A stretch of 64,000 bases of DNA, taken from Megamerina dolium (Eukaryota > Arthropoda > Insecta > Diptera > Megamerinidae). The stretch is from positions 36,160,639 through 36,224,638 of the forward strand of contig OY978530.1 in assembly GCA_963854835.1 (NCBI GenBank). The letters are read 5' to 3'. The position numbers were made by a program, and so were the translations under genes. Within the stretch, counting starts at the first letter, position 1; every line of letters starts with the position of its first letter. Of the stretch, positions 1 through 9,479 are shown in pieces. Under the pieces are notes generated by a model. The model was not told where the DNA came from, searched no databases, and saw only the letters and a program-made list of their open reading frames with translations.

Positions 1-86
1 GAGTTGCTGCGATGTTCCCCAGTTACGACGCATTAAAACACCCTCAGTTACTGGCTCTGAAATTCGCTTAATACCACTAGAGCTGC

Positions 87-971
87 CTAACAGGAAATGA
101 TTAGGTGTAAGTGCCTCTTCCTCTTCGTGGTCGATAGGGGAGTTAATCTCATCTCCACCTCCATTAAAATCGCACGTAAAAGTTCGTCGTTCGGGCGACT
201 AGTTGTAAAAATCGGTTGAAATACGTCCTTTACTGAGCGAACTAGCCGCTCCCAATCTCCGCCCATGTGTGGCGACGCTGGTGGTATAAAACGCCAGTTG
301 GTTGCAGCAGAAGTGAAGGTTTTCGTTAGCAGATTTTTATCTAGGAGAGAAAATGCTGACTTCAACTCCCTCTCAGCGCCTTTCAAGTTTGTGCCGTTGT
401 CACTCCATATCTTCAACGGACTGCCTCTGCGCGCCATAAAATTGCAAACGGCGAGAATACAGGAGTCTGTGGTGAGCGAGAATGCAATTTCGAGATGCAC
501 CGCTCTGGTTGTTAAGCACGTGAACAAAACCCCGTATCTTCTTTCTGTGCTTCTTTTAACCGTGACCATAAGTGGACCAAAGTAGTCGACGCCTACGTAG
601 GAAAACGGACGACATATTGCAGAGGTGCGGGCAGAAGGCAAGCAGGCCATCCTAGGTGGTTGAGGTTGAACTCTTCTGTTTTTACAAGTCTGGCAATTGC
701 GTCGAATTTTATTGGCTACGATGCAAAGTTTTATAATCCAATAAGACTGCCGGATTTCATTGACGACTGTCTCCAAGTTACCGTGATGATATTTTACGTG
801 GAAGTGGTTTATAATTAGGTGCATAATATGGTGGTTGTGTGGTAATAATACTTGGTCCGGTCGGCCTAATATTTTAACTCTGCCATCAATTCGCAAAATG
901 CCACAGTCATCTATATAGGGTGATAGTTTGAAAATTTTGCTGGATTTGTCAACAACACCCCCAGCTGCCAA
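87..971 (-). pseudogene. BEL/Pao integrase region, copy 1
   Basis: This 294-codon open stretch encodes most of a BEL-type integrase, the enzyme that inserts the cDNA into chromosomes. Residues 55-96 carry the zinc-binding HHCC region (His near 56-63, then NCQTC at 92-96). The catalytic triad is visible as D129 (GVDYFGPL), D191 (WSDNGTN) and E241 (GGDWERLV). The frame is lost after about residue 265, where a frameshift replaces the normal C-terminus with a lysine/histidine-rich tail. An in-frame TAA near 1025 separates it from the upstream RNase H region. The 885-bp region has the same length and the same breaks in unit 2 (14093-14977). It is the best-preserved domain of the element but is not a functional gene. 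Confidence 0.9.
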
Positions 972-1025
972 AGATGCTATAGAGTCTTTGAAGTCGTCGT
1001 ATTGTGCTTTCCTCCCAAGATAGCA

Positions 1026-1735
1026 TTATGCTTTACGAAAATCTTCAGTACTCGGAACATTACCTGAAAATTGATTATATCGAATTACGGTTAACCAAAT
1101 CCGAGCGCAGTACAAAGCCATAGCGGTTGCTCGAAGAAGACGATTCCAAGTTGAAAATCTCTCAGGTTCGGGCACTACAAGAAGCTGTTCTGAAGTCAAG
1201 TGATGAGCACCAATAAACTGTGGACGCAGCTCTTCAGTTGGAATACTTGGCAGCTCAACGGGCACAGGCCATTCGCTATGCGGAAGGTAGAAAAAGGGTG
1301 GTCCACTAACCATCGGCTGTTGTTAGAAATGCCTGGTTCACTATGCCATTTGGTGGCTTCGTCAGCGACATTAGCTGCAGTTGGAACCCAGTGCCATTCC
1401 TTGACGTCGATCAATTTCGAAATCTCACTGACTTGGAAAGCCACAAATTGCTTTTACCGGCGGTGATCGGCATGCAGCCAGGCTATTACTGTTCGTGAGT
1501 CTGACCAGAATACGCGACTGTCAATACGGATGGAATGCGATTCGATGACATGTTTAGCCAGGCGAGCTCCCAAAAGTGCCGCTTTCAGTTCCAGACGAGG
1601 TATGGATATTAACTTGAGTGGGGCTACTCTTGTTTTGCTGGTGATCATCATACAGTTAATTGCGCCATCGTGTGAGTATCGAAGGTAGCACACTGCGGCG
1701 TAGCTACTTTCACTTGCGTCAACAAATGTGTGCAA
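1026..1735 (-). pseudogene. BEL/Pao RNase H region, copy 1
   Basis: Three overlapping open pieces (1454-1735, 1196-1444, 1026-1313) together cover the RNase H-like and linker part of BEL Pol, which removes RNA from the RNA:DNA hybrid. Visible motifs are FVDASESSYAAVCYLR, the first acidic site, and SDSRTVIAWL, a later acidic site typical of BEL RNase H. An in-frame TGA separates the first two pieces and a frameshift near 1300 separates the second from the third. A frame change near 1740 also separates the region from the RT. Confidence 0.82.
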
Positions 1736-1737
1736 TT

Positions 1738-2823
1738 CTATTTGTGAGGGTTTCCGCCGAAACCGGTTTGCATATAGCAGCGTGGAATTCTCAGCTTTTC
1801 TATTTTCGGAATAAGTTTAAGCCATCTCAGCCACTTGGAAAATTGATCATCTGGAATTGGGTCGTCCCAGTCACATCCACTTCTCCATATCTCTTGCAAG
1901 ATAACTTTGGCGTACACCACGTAGAAACCGATTAGCCCAATAGGGTCGTATATGGTCATAACTAAGCTCAATACTTCACGTTTAGTCGGTCGCCCCTGAC
2001 AGAGGAAGAGGTCAGAATTCCTATACTTGGCGGATACACGAAATGCGAAATGGTCACTGGCGGTAATCCACCACATGCCTAACACTTTCTCCGTAGATAA
2101 TTCTTTTTCAAGATCGAGACATAGTGCATCAGTTGAATTTCCATGTAGAGTGGCTAATACTCGGCTCGAATTTGACAAAAAGTTTCTTATATGAAAGGCT
2201 CCCATTGCATGAACGTGACGCACATCTTCTGCTATCTTAATAGCCTCTTCTTCCGTATCCATACTCACCAGCATATCATCAACATAATTATTTTCGATAA
2301 TACACTGTGAAGCACAAGGGAATTCCTCACGAAACTCTGCTGTATTCTTATTTTTGATATATTGCGCGCAGCTGGGTGAACATGTGGCCCCAAAGGTCAT
2401 TAATGTCATCACAAATGTGGTAGGCTCATTGGCGTTTGGTTCATACCAAAGGAAACGTAAGAAATTTTGGTCTTCTTGCCGAATTCGAACCTGGTGAAAC
2501 ATTTCAGCAATATCGGCCGTGATGGCAAATCGCCTATGTCGAAATATAAAAAGCACCGAAAGTAGAGGAGTCGTTAGGTCTGGACCTTTGAATAACATGC
2601 TGTTCAAAGACACACCATTAACTTTCACGTCTGCATCCCAGACTAGTCGAACCTTCCCTGGTTTGTTGGGGTTGGTTACTGCAAAAATCGGCAAATACCA
2701 GTATCTTTCAACGGCAGCATCGAGTGGTGATAAGCGTCGGGCGTACATAACATAATCATCAATTTGAACATAATTATCAATTTTTTGCTGAAGTATTTCA
2801 GCCAAATTATGGTCACGTTGCAT
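1738..2823 (-). pseudogene. BEL/Pao reverse transcriptase, copy 1
   Basis: A 361-codon open stretch encodes the RT palm and fingers that copy element RNA to DNA. The first catalytic aspartate is D104 in ITADIAEMFHQV and the YVDD box is at residues 180-183 (NNYVDDMLVS). Motifs around LPIFAVTNPNKPGKVRLVWDA (fingers) and TIYDPIGLIGF are typical of BEL. It lies in the same frame as the protease region upstream (2896-3723), separated only by an in-frame TGA at 2896-2898, so protease and RT were once one Pol reading frame. A frameshift at its 3' end separates it from RNase H. The catalytic residues look intact, but no start or full context is available. Confidence 0.92.
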
Positions 2824-2895
2824 CTTCCTTCGAAGACATTGCGCCCGAAATAAGGTCAGTGGAAGGCTATCGGGGAGCTGAATATCAGGATGTTT

Positions 2896-3723
2896 TCATA
2901 ATAGACTGGTCTCGAAACGATTACCGACTCGTACGGTGTGTTGTTGAAGCTGCTTCAAAGCGATCTCATCCTCTTTAGACATTAAAGCAGCTGGTTTGGC
3001 TGACACGTCTAAAGTATCGAGACAAATATACGCTTTAGTTATTTGAAGCAGCTCTGCAAGGGCAGAGCAGTTACAAATGTGATAAACGCGATGAACAGTA
3101 TTTACACCAGTTTCAGGTGTCAGTCCTTTCAATGTCCATCCGAGTTTAGACTTTTCTGCTATTGGCTCATTTTCGCCTGCATATAAAGATTTTATAGGAG
3201 ATCCAAGCGCAGCGTTATATAACCTAATCAGCAGTTGTGGTGCAGCATTTGTATAGGACTGCAATGGCAAACCTTTCAAGTATTTGAAATCTGACTGCAG
3301 TTTGGCAGCGTTAAGCGATTGAATAGGCAAGTCGAGTTTTATAATTGAGCGAACACCTTTAAGCGCGAATTTCCTATTGCTATTCTTAGGTGATATGGCT
3401 AGGTCAACCACAACAGACTCGTCTTCATACCGGTGCATATCACCCGTCCAACGTATATAGAGTGGTTGTGGTGTACCTGTTATGTTTAGTTTTTTCAACA
3501 GCTCTTCGTCAATGAGTGTAAGGGACGAGCCATCATCTATGAAAGCATAAGTTGACACTCTACGACTACCCGAGTGTAGAACTACAGGAAGTATTCGAAA
3601 CAGCGTGCTGCTACCGCTAAAATTATGCATATTAACATTGGCATGCCGCGCACTGGCACCCGATTTGAGCTTTTTTGACACGTTCACAGCATCAGTACCA
3701 ACTAACTCTTGAAGGAGGTACAA
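2896..3723 (-). pseudogene. BEL/Pao retropepsin region, copy 1
   Basis: A 275-codon open stretch contains the aspartic protease of BEL/Pao elements (DUF1758-like). The active-site stretch STYAFIDDGSSLTLID lies near residues 57-72, followed by the LNITGTPQPLYIRWTG strand region typical of this family. It overlaps the end of the gag stretch by 22 bp in another frame. The CCHC knuckle region between them looks shortened, so the gag-protease junction is damaged. The 33 bp near 3026-3070 that is missing from unit 2 lies in this stretch, making unit 2 11 codons shorter in frame. Confidence 0.85.
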
Positions 3724-5254
3724 TTAGAGATATCACTGCAATTTTCTTCGCAAACGATACATCTTACCGAATCAAAGTGATGATTAATAGCGCCTCGTTT
3801 GAGGACCCGTGGCGACTCCTTTGGCACGATAACACAATTCGCACCTTGTGCTAGCTGGAAAAGCCAATCGCTGAAATGTTGTAAATTACAGGCCGCCAAG
3901 CTTCGTTTATGCATTCCCCAATATGTTGGTAGAAGCCCAGGCAATTTCAAAACCAGCGTCTGTTCAAATTCGGGATTGTTCAAATGGCTACTCAGGCCTG
4001 ACACCGACATCGTTGCACAGATGTTTTGCACTTCTACGGCAAAGTCCACAATTGATTCCAGCTGGCTCTCTGACGGTGACGGCATCTCACAAATTTGTCG
4101 CTGTAGAACGCTGATGATCAATTGAGGTCGTCCAAATCGCATTTGAAGGGTAGAAATAATTTGGTGTACGCATGAAGAGTGCAGCAATAGATTTTTAACT
4201 GCATTGCGCGCTGGACCTTCCAATGCTTGCCGCAGTCTTAGCAGATTCTCTTCGTCAGAGAATCCACAAACCTCTGTCGATTGGATATAAGCAGCATAAA
4301 ACTTCGGCCACTCGCTTGGCTGACCGTCATATTTGGGCAATTCTTTAGCAAGGCTGTTGCGAGAAGCAACCTGATCTCTAGTCAGTCGACGATAAGCCGA
4401 AGCACCAAAGGATAAGCTATTAGCGTGGCCGGCTGTAGGCAAAGTTGTTCGCGCTGGTTGCTATTGTGGGGGAGGACATTCTCTATTGAGTGTCGAGTGA
4501 AGTTGTAATTGCTGCTCGAGTGACTGTATTCTGTCCAATAAGGATTGAAGAACAGGTGCTGACAGATCACTCACTGGTTGTTCCACAATGTTCTCAACGG
4601 AGCCGTGTCTTGCGGAGGAGTCTGCTGAACAACAGATACGTTTACACTGGAAGGAGCTATATTGAATGGTGCAACAGAATTCGGAGGCAGCTGCCTTGTC
4701 CTCGTCGTATGTGTCGCTGAATCTTGCATCGATATTGAAAGTCTAGGCATAGTATATTGCCTTTCATCTGGTTCATCATCGAATCCAATTGCATCGATGC
4801 GATCCAGAAAGCTGTACTGTTGTCTTAGTATAGCCTCTCTCTGCCTTAAGACTTCACTCTGCTCCTGTAACAGTTCGGCCCGGCGGCGAAGCCCTTGCGA
4901 GGTGGCAGAGCTTATTGAGTAAGCGGGGCTAGCTGGCTGGTTGTCTTGGAGCAGTATGTGATTGACTGATATAGAATGCAATCCGTTAGCATCGAAAGGA
5001 GCTCCAGATATGTCAGCATCCAAATTGCTTGGCAGCATTACAGGAACACGTTGATGTGCAACTCCATCATTAATGTCATGCTCTCCCTGTTCCCCTGGCA
5101 AGTTTGTCGGAGCGAGAGGATTTCTTGCCATTTGATAGCTTTTCGAGGCAGCAGAATTAGAGGCAGTTTTGAAACTAGGCACCACAGCGAAATTAGTCAT
5201 CACAGCGGACGTCTCAAGTATATTCGTGTTAGCCCGTGACATTGCAATTGGCAA
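3702..5254 (-). pseudogene. BEL/Pao gag region, copy 1
   Basis: Minus-strand gag-like region in three pieces (4571-5254, 4382-4570, 3702-4442). The first 227 codons are low-complexity, with a coiled-coil-like stretch (LRRRAELLQEQSEVLRQREA). The next part carries the conserved BEL gag segment (LPKYDGQPSEWPKFYAAY), and the region ends at a partial zinc knuckle (CIVCEENCSDISNC). A frameshift near 4600 and an in-frame TAG near 4465 break it. The methionine at 5254 is the first in the open frame after the LTR and leader. It would form the particle if intact. Confidence 0.82.
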
Positions 5255-5300
5255 TGGTTTAATTGATACATGTAGTGAAGACAGAGGGAATTTTTTAAGA

Positions 5301-5590
5301 TGTTAAAAAGTCGACAATTTTTGACAATTTTGAAAAAATTTAATTCATTTAATTTGCAATCAAATTTATTTAATATTATATCTAATATTTAAAGTGAATT
5401 AAATCCTTCTTTAGAAAATTAAAAAATTCAGTCTATTCCACTCTGCCTTCGGTTTTCTTCTGTCATTATTCGTGTCATTCATGCTGCCGTCACTTGGTCG
5501 AATTACTTCTCCCTTTCATTACTTTTTGACCAATCAGCATTCACCACGCATACCAACTGTTATGTTGGACTTACGTCAGCTGCGCTGCCA
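5301..5590 (-). repeat. BEL/Pao 5' LTR, copy 1
   Basis: This 290-bp segment matches 13432-13697 (the 3' LTR) apart from about 8 substitutions, a 1-bp indel and a ~25-bp insertion (around 5461-5487). Ends chosen as TG...CA: TGTTAAAAAG at 5301 and GCTGCCA ending at 5590. Promoter and polyadenylation signals would lie here, but none can be located with confidence in the AT-rich sequence. Confidence 0.8.
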
Positions 5591-5621
5591 GATCGTTCGT
5601 AACAATGTCATTTATCATCAT

Positions 5622-5905
5622 TTTTTAGGCAGCAAAACAACAAAGATGCAGGTGCTGATGTCCTGCCTGCCGAGTTGTTTAATATTGGGGCGATGAGCTG
5701 CTCACCGGCCCGAATATGGTCATAAGTATTCATCCTTGCGGAATTCATTGTATAACTCCCATTGTGCAGTGGAAATTGAGAAGAACCTCTAAGTACCTAG
5801 CGTCAACAACCAATGAGCCCCGGAGTCTTGGACAACACGCCATTTTGCTTTTGAAGTAGTGAAGGACTTTGTCTATCTTGGAACCAGCATTAATCGAGCC
5901 ATCTC
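5622..5905 (+). pseudogene. LINE B-type reverse transcriptase remnant (plus strand)
   Basis: Decayed, internally deleted LINE RT fragment. In shifting plus-strand frames it reads NNKDAGADVLPAELF near 5629-5675, then a segment like LYNSHCAVEIEKNL near 5752-5790, then KYLAST...SLGQHAI and [15 protein letters not shown] near 5791-5895. These are, in order, the same motifs as in the LINE B copy at 29089-30804, with the catalytic YADD segment missing. It lies 32 bp beyond the BEL 5' LTR. Confidence 0.75.
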
Positions 5906-6469
5906 TCGAAGATCGAAAACCTATTTCCGCCTACAATATTAATCTAATGGTCAACTAAGGTATGAAGGCGAAGTTACAGCGGTTTAAATTTAAAAGAACT
6001 TCAAGCACTTTATATGGGAGGCAATGTAAACAATAGGCGTACCTCGCCCATTCAATTCAAGATTATATAGCAATTTAACATAACTCTACGCGTCAAATAT
6101 TCTTGTCTTGGATGGTATATTAATTAGTTATTGCCAGGTAAACATTTTGAAAATTTCGAGATTGGTCACTTTGATTTGTCTGTGCAGGACTGGAAGTTGA
6201 TCAATCATACCCGTTATCAATCCCATTTGTCCTCTTGGACCGCGTGTTACAAAATTTCGTCAAAATAGCTCAATATTTGCTCAATTTATGGAGCGAACCA
6301 GCCATCTGATAGACATACAGACGGGCGAACTTAATTAAGTCGACTATTTAGGCGATGCTGATCAAAAATATATACACTTTATATATTTCCGAAGTTTGGT
6401 TCAAGTGGATACAAACATTTGGCAGAAATGAATGTTCCATACACTCATGCGAGGTATGATATTGTGAGA
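5906..6469. other. AT-rich spacer with a dispersed-repeat-like stretch
   Basis: No coding region was recognised. Positions 6305-6415 (GATAGACATACAGACGGGCG ... GATGCTGATCA ... ATATATACACTTTAT ... TACAAAC) look like a degenerate form of a motif I recall as recurrent in Drosophila intergenic and transposon-flanking DNA. That is recollection only; the family is not assigned. Confidence 0.35.
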
Positions 6470-7440
6470 GTTTCACGTTCTCTCATTAAGAAGCGTCGCA
6501 CGATATTTATACTCCTAAATTCGTTATCTGTAATTAATTTTTTTGAAGTGTCCTTTCTGTGACAAGTATAGGCTTATTTTTTCTATTGTTGTTTGCTTAT
6601 TTCTATCCTCCTAATAAAAAGCTGTTGCAAATTTTGAAAACCTATCAATGAAAGTCAAAAAGTTAGCTTTTGAGTTAAAATAAATGTCCATGTGTATTAT
6701 TTCGTTTGTTTCTTTTGGCGTGTCTGTGAGATAAAACTTGGGTTTAATTTGCTTACGGTCGTATTTAACCCGGTTGCATTTGTCACAATTATTTATGAAT
6801 TTTTGGATTACTGTTTTCAGATTAGGGAAATAAATGAGTTTTTTAAGTCCTTCGTAATTTTCATTGATACCAGTACGTCCTGTTTCAAATTTATGATACT
6901 GTTTTATATTCCTAAAGACTTCCTCTTCGTTACTTAGATCTTTAACATGATATGAGCATCTAACAAATTTAGTTGAATTCCTATCGAATAATTGAATTAT
7001 ATGATTCTGGAGTTTGTTATATTCATGATCATTTTGCCCAGACTATAGCCCAGACTATAGCTAGTAATTCCTTCTCGGTTGTTGAGTAATTCCTTTCATG
7101 TTCATTTAAAGTTCTGCTAGCATAGCATATTAGATGATCATCTTGTTGTAAAACTGTACAGATCGCGAAATCGCTTGCGTCGGTGACCAATTTAAATTTT
7201 TTATTGAAATCCGGATACTTAAGAACCGGGGCTTCTGTTATTATTGTCTTCATTTTTTCGAATGCCAAGATATAATTAGCGTTATTCAAGTCTATTTTGC
7301 TCCCTTTCTTAGATATTGGGTCATTGGTAGTGCTACCTTAGCGAAATCCCTTATGAATTTCCGTTAGTATCCCACTGGTCCTAAAAACGATTTAAGAATT
7401 CTGTTTCTTTTCTGAAGAAATTGCATTTATCGAATTGTTA
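6470..7440 (-). pseudogene. Ty3/gypsy pol remnant (RT end, RNase H, integrase start), copy 1
   Basis: Minus-strand remnant of a gypsy element of the insect 17.6/297/errantivirus type. Reading right to left: the end of RT (KSFLGPVGY), an RNase H domain at 7029-7289 ([38 protein letters not shown]), then the integrase zinc-finger and core start in other frames (about 6580-6980; YHKFETGRTG, FINNCDKCNRVKYDR, HMDIYFNSKANFLTFIDRFS). The linker from late RNase H to the zinc finger is deleted. A 12-bp tandem repeat (7036-7059) marks the break. Unit 1 carries an in-frame TAA where unit 2 has a tyrosine codon (GY|YRKF). Confidence 0.85.
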
Positions 7441-7973
7441 CTTACTTACTTACTTATGTGGCCATAACAACCGAATATCGATTTAGGCCGAAAATAACAT
7501 GCTTCACCAGCCATGTCTGTTCTTTGTTAGCTGGCGCCAGTTAGAAATTCCAAGCGCAGTCAGGTTCTCCAGTACTTGGTCTTTGCACCTGAGGTTAGGT
7601 CTTACTCTTCTGCGTCGTCCTACAGCGGGTTCCGAATATAACAACTTCTTAGCTGGAGCGTGTTGTTCCATTCTCTCGACATGACCTAGCCAGCGCAGCC
7701 GCTGGATTTTGATGCGCTTTACTCATGGTTGTACCTTATTCGGTACTCGCCACCAACGCAAATAGGTACAAAGATTTTGCGTAGGACTTTTCTCTCGAAA
7801 ACTCCAAGCATTCCCTCATCCAAGGTGGAAATTGTCCAGGCTGCAGCGCCATATGTTAAGACAGGCATGATGAGAGACTTGTAGAGTGTAGTTTTCGTTC
7901 TTCGAGAGAGGGCTCGACTTCCCAATTGCTTACTCAGCCCCAAGTAACACCTGTTAGCAAGAGTTATCCTAGC
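7441..7973 (-). mobile_element. LINE B 3' fragment, copy 1
   Basis: 5'-truncated copy of the same LINE as 29089-30804. The left end is the element's 3' tail, seen on the plus strand as tandem (CTTA) units at 7441-7456, i.e. (TAAG)n on the element strand. The minus-strand frame 7719-8051 encodes the RT C-terminal region (ITLANRCYLGLSKQ; TTLYKSLIMPVLTYGAAAW; VFERKVLRKIF). About 31 bp present at 29370-29400 are missing near 7720, which breaks the frame. Upstream of about 7973 the similarity stops. Confidence 0.85.
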
Positions 7974-8508
7974 GATAACAACATTGTTGAGCAGTGGAAC
8001 AATCTCTTCTCTTAAAAAGTATATTAGGGCGTACGAATTATGGCAAGGCATTATCGTTATTAGGCAGTCACTAGCTGAATTAGAATTTTCAGTTTCTAGT
8101 TATTTTTTTTTTTTTCTTTCGTTGTTTGTTTATGATAGAACGCTGACTTGCGAACTTGCTCTGACTAAATATTTTATTATAGATGAGTACCAAGTAACGA
8201 CATTTTGAATTTTGATTTTTGTGCTAGGCATACTTAAACATGACTTCACATCCCAGCAAAAACAGCGTGACCGTAATACCAATACACTCATACAATTTTT
8301 GATTTTCGCTAACACACCCAAACACTTTTTTAAATTGAAGAAAGATCCAACCGGATTTATCTATACTCGATTTCATAGTTTCTTATCTTCGCTCAGCAGT
8401 ACTTAATTGAAAATAAAAAAATAAAAAAACAAACTCATTGTTGCGACTGAGGTTGTCATTTTGTTAATTGCTAAAGATGTATGTAAAAATGAATAATATT
8501 TTAGTATG

Positions 8509-8581
8509 TAGCCGTAGGTAAGTGATTAGCGCGTTCACTTTCCGATCTGTATGTTCTGAGTTCGATCGCCGGCTGTGGAGC
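8509..8581 (+). repeat. tRNA-derived (SINE-head-like) segment
   Basis: It resembles an RNA polymerase III internal promoter. An A-box-like GTAGGTAAGTGATTAGCG begins at about 8514 and a B-box-like GAGTTCGATCGCC lies at 8558-8570, with 26-27 bp between them. The T-arm stem is poor and no acceptor stem can be drawn, so this is not a tRNA gene. A decayed SINE head is the likeliest reading. Same sequence in unit 2 at 22444-22516. Confidence 0.4.
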
Positions 8582-8856
8582 GGAATTTTAATTATGAAGG
8601 GCATTTATTTCGAATGTTGATATCGGTGATGTTATGTCGTCAAGCGATTGGCAATTCTTAGGGCAAATAGTTAAGCGAATAGTTCTTGTAACGCAAAGAT
8701 CAAGAGCAACTTTGCTTTGCTCTACTTATCTATCCCTCTTATATGTGCATTAATAATTTTTTTTCATGTGAAAATTTATGTTGTTTTTAATAAAATTGTT
8801 GGTAATTAATTTTTTTTTAATGAAAAAAAAGTAAATATATATTTAAAAAAAAATTT

Positions 8857-8925
8857 GCCCTTTTCGGGATTTGCACCCGAGTTCTTCCCACTGCAGAGCT
8901 CATGTCTAACCACTATGCTCCTGCA
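8857..8925 (-). repeat. tRNA-like segment, opposite orientation
   Basis: On the minus strand, GCAGGAGCATAGTGGTTAGA gives a good A-box and D-loop. A T-arm follows: stem TCGGG, loop TGCAAAT, stem CCCGA, a perfect 5-bp stem with a 7-nt loop (B box at 8866-8878). The ends do not pair as an acceptor stem and no convincing anticodon arm is seen, so it is a tRNA-derived repeat or tRNA pseudogene. Unit 2 (22792-22860) has one substitution in the T stem. Confidence 0.5.
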
Positions 8926-9479
8926 CTATGTGTGCGGCGTTGGCTGAAAAAAAGTATTTAAATCGAAGGGCAAAAACCAATAATTGTGATAAAGACATGC
9001 ATATTACTTGTATTGAGGCAAACATGTGTGTAAGAAGGTAATAGAAAAACACATGTGTACAAAAATGTTTCTACGTTTTTCCCAAATCTCTTAATAAAGT
9101 AAAAGCAAAAAACAGATGTATGTGACTATTAAAATGACATCTATGAACGTTCTTGCTGGGATCGTAGTTATTGTTCGATATTGGTTAATATACATATATA
9201 CACGGGTACGTATATGAATATGCATGTACACTTATATATTTATATATATACGAATATATTATTGTTATTTTTTATAAAAAGACCAAGGGTGATATAATGT
9301 ATAAAAGTTAAATTTAGATGTCTCAGTTTGACAACAACAAAAATTGTATGATTTCTATCAGTTGTGTTCAGTTTAATATATGTGTATATATGTCATGAAT
9401 ATGTAAATATGCCATAAGTTACATTAGACCTACCTTTAATAAATATGTCTGAACAACTTTACCGGATATTACGATTGTA

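Larger units (their letters stand above)
1..5590 (-). mobile_element. BEL/Pao LTR retrotransposon, copy 1 (3' end outside window)
   Basis: Minus-strand BEL/Pao element that reads right to left: LTR (5301-5590), gag, retropepsin, reverse transcriptase, RNase H region, integrase. The 3' terminal domain and 3' LTR lie beyond the left edge. The domain order (protease, RT, RNase H, integrase, DUF5641-type C-terminus) and the protein sequences are characteristic of BEL/Pao rather than gypsy or copia. The coding region is interrupted many times and cannot encode a polyprotein. Confidence 0.92.
7974..9477. other. AT-rich spacer without genes
   Basis: No protein of recognisable family on either strand. 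It contains homopolymer runs (a poly-T tract at about 8104-8117, and A and T runs around 8760-8855), a TA-rich stretch near 9190-9262, and two tRNA-like segments listed separately. The short open frames here (for example 7984-8208 and 8212-8406 plus, 8130-8321 minus) show no similarity I know and overlap each other on opposite strands, so they are not called. Confidence 0.6.

Noticed and set aside
265..5696. Plus-strand open frames across BEL copy 1 (and the equivalents in copy 2)
   Set aside because: They are antisense to BEL gag/pol or its LTR and have no family similarity of their own.
6692..6937. 81-codon plus-strand frame rich in Phe, possible membrane protein
   Set aside because: It is exactly antisense to the gypsy integrase zinc-finger region.
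8857..8925. Functional tRNA gene on the minus strand
   Set aside because: The T-arm is perfect, but the ends do not form an acceptor stem and no proper anticodon arm is visible.
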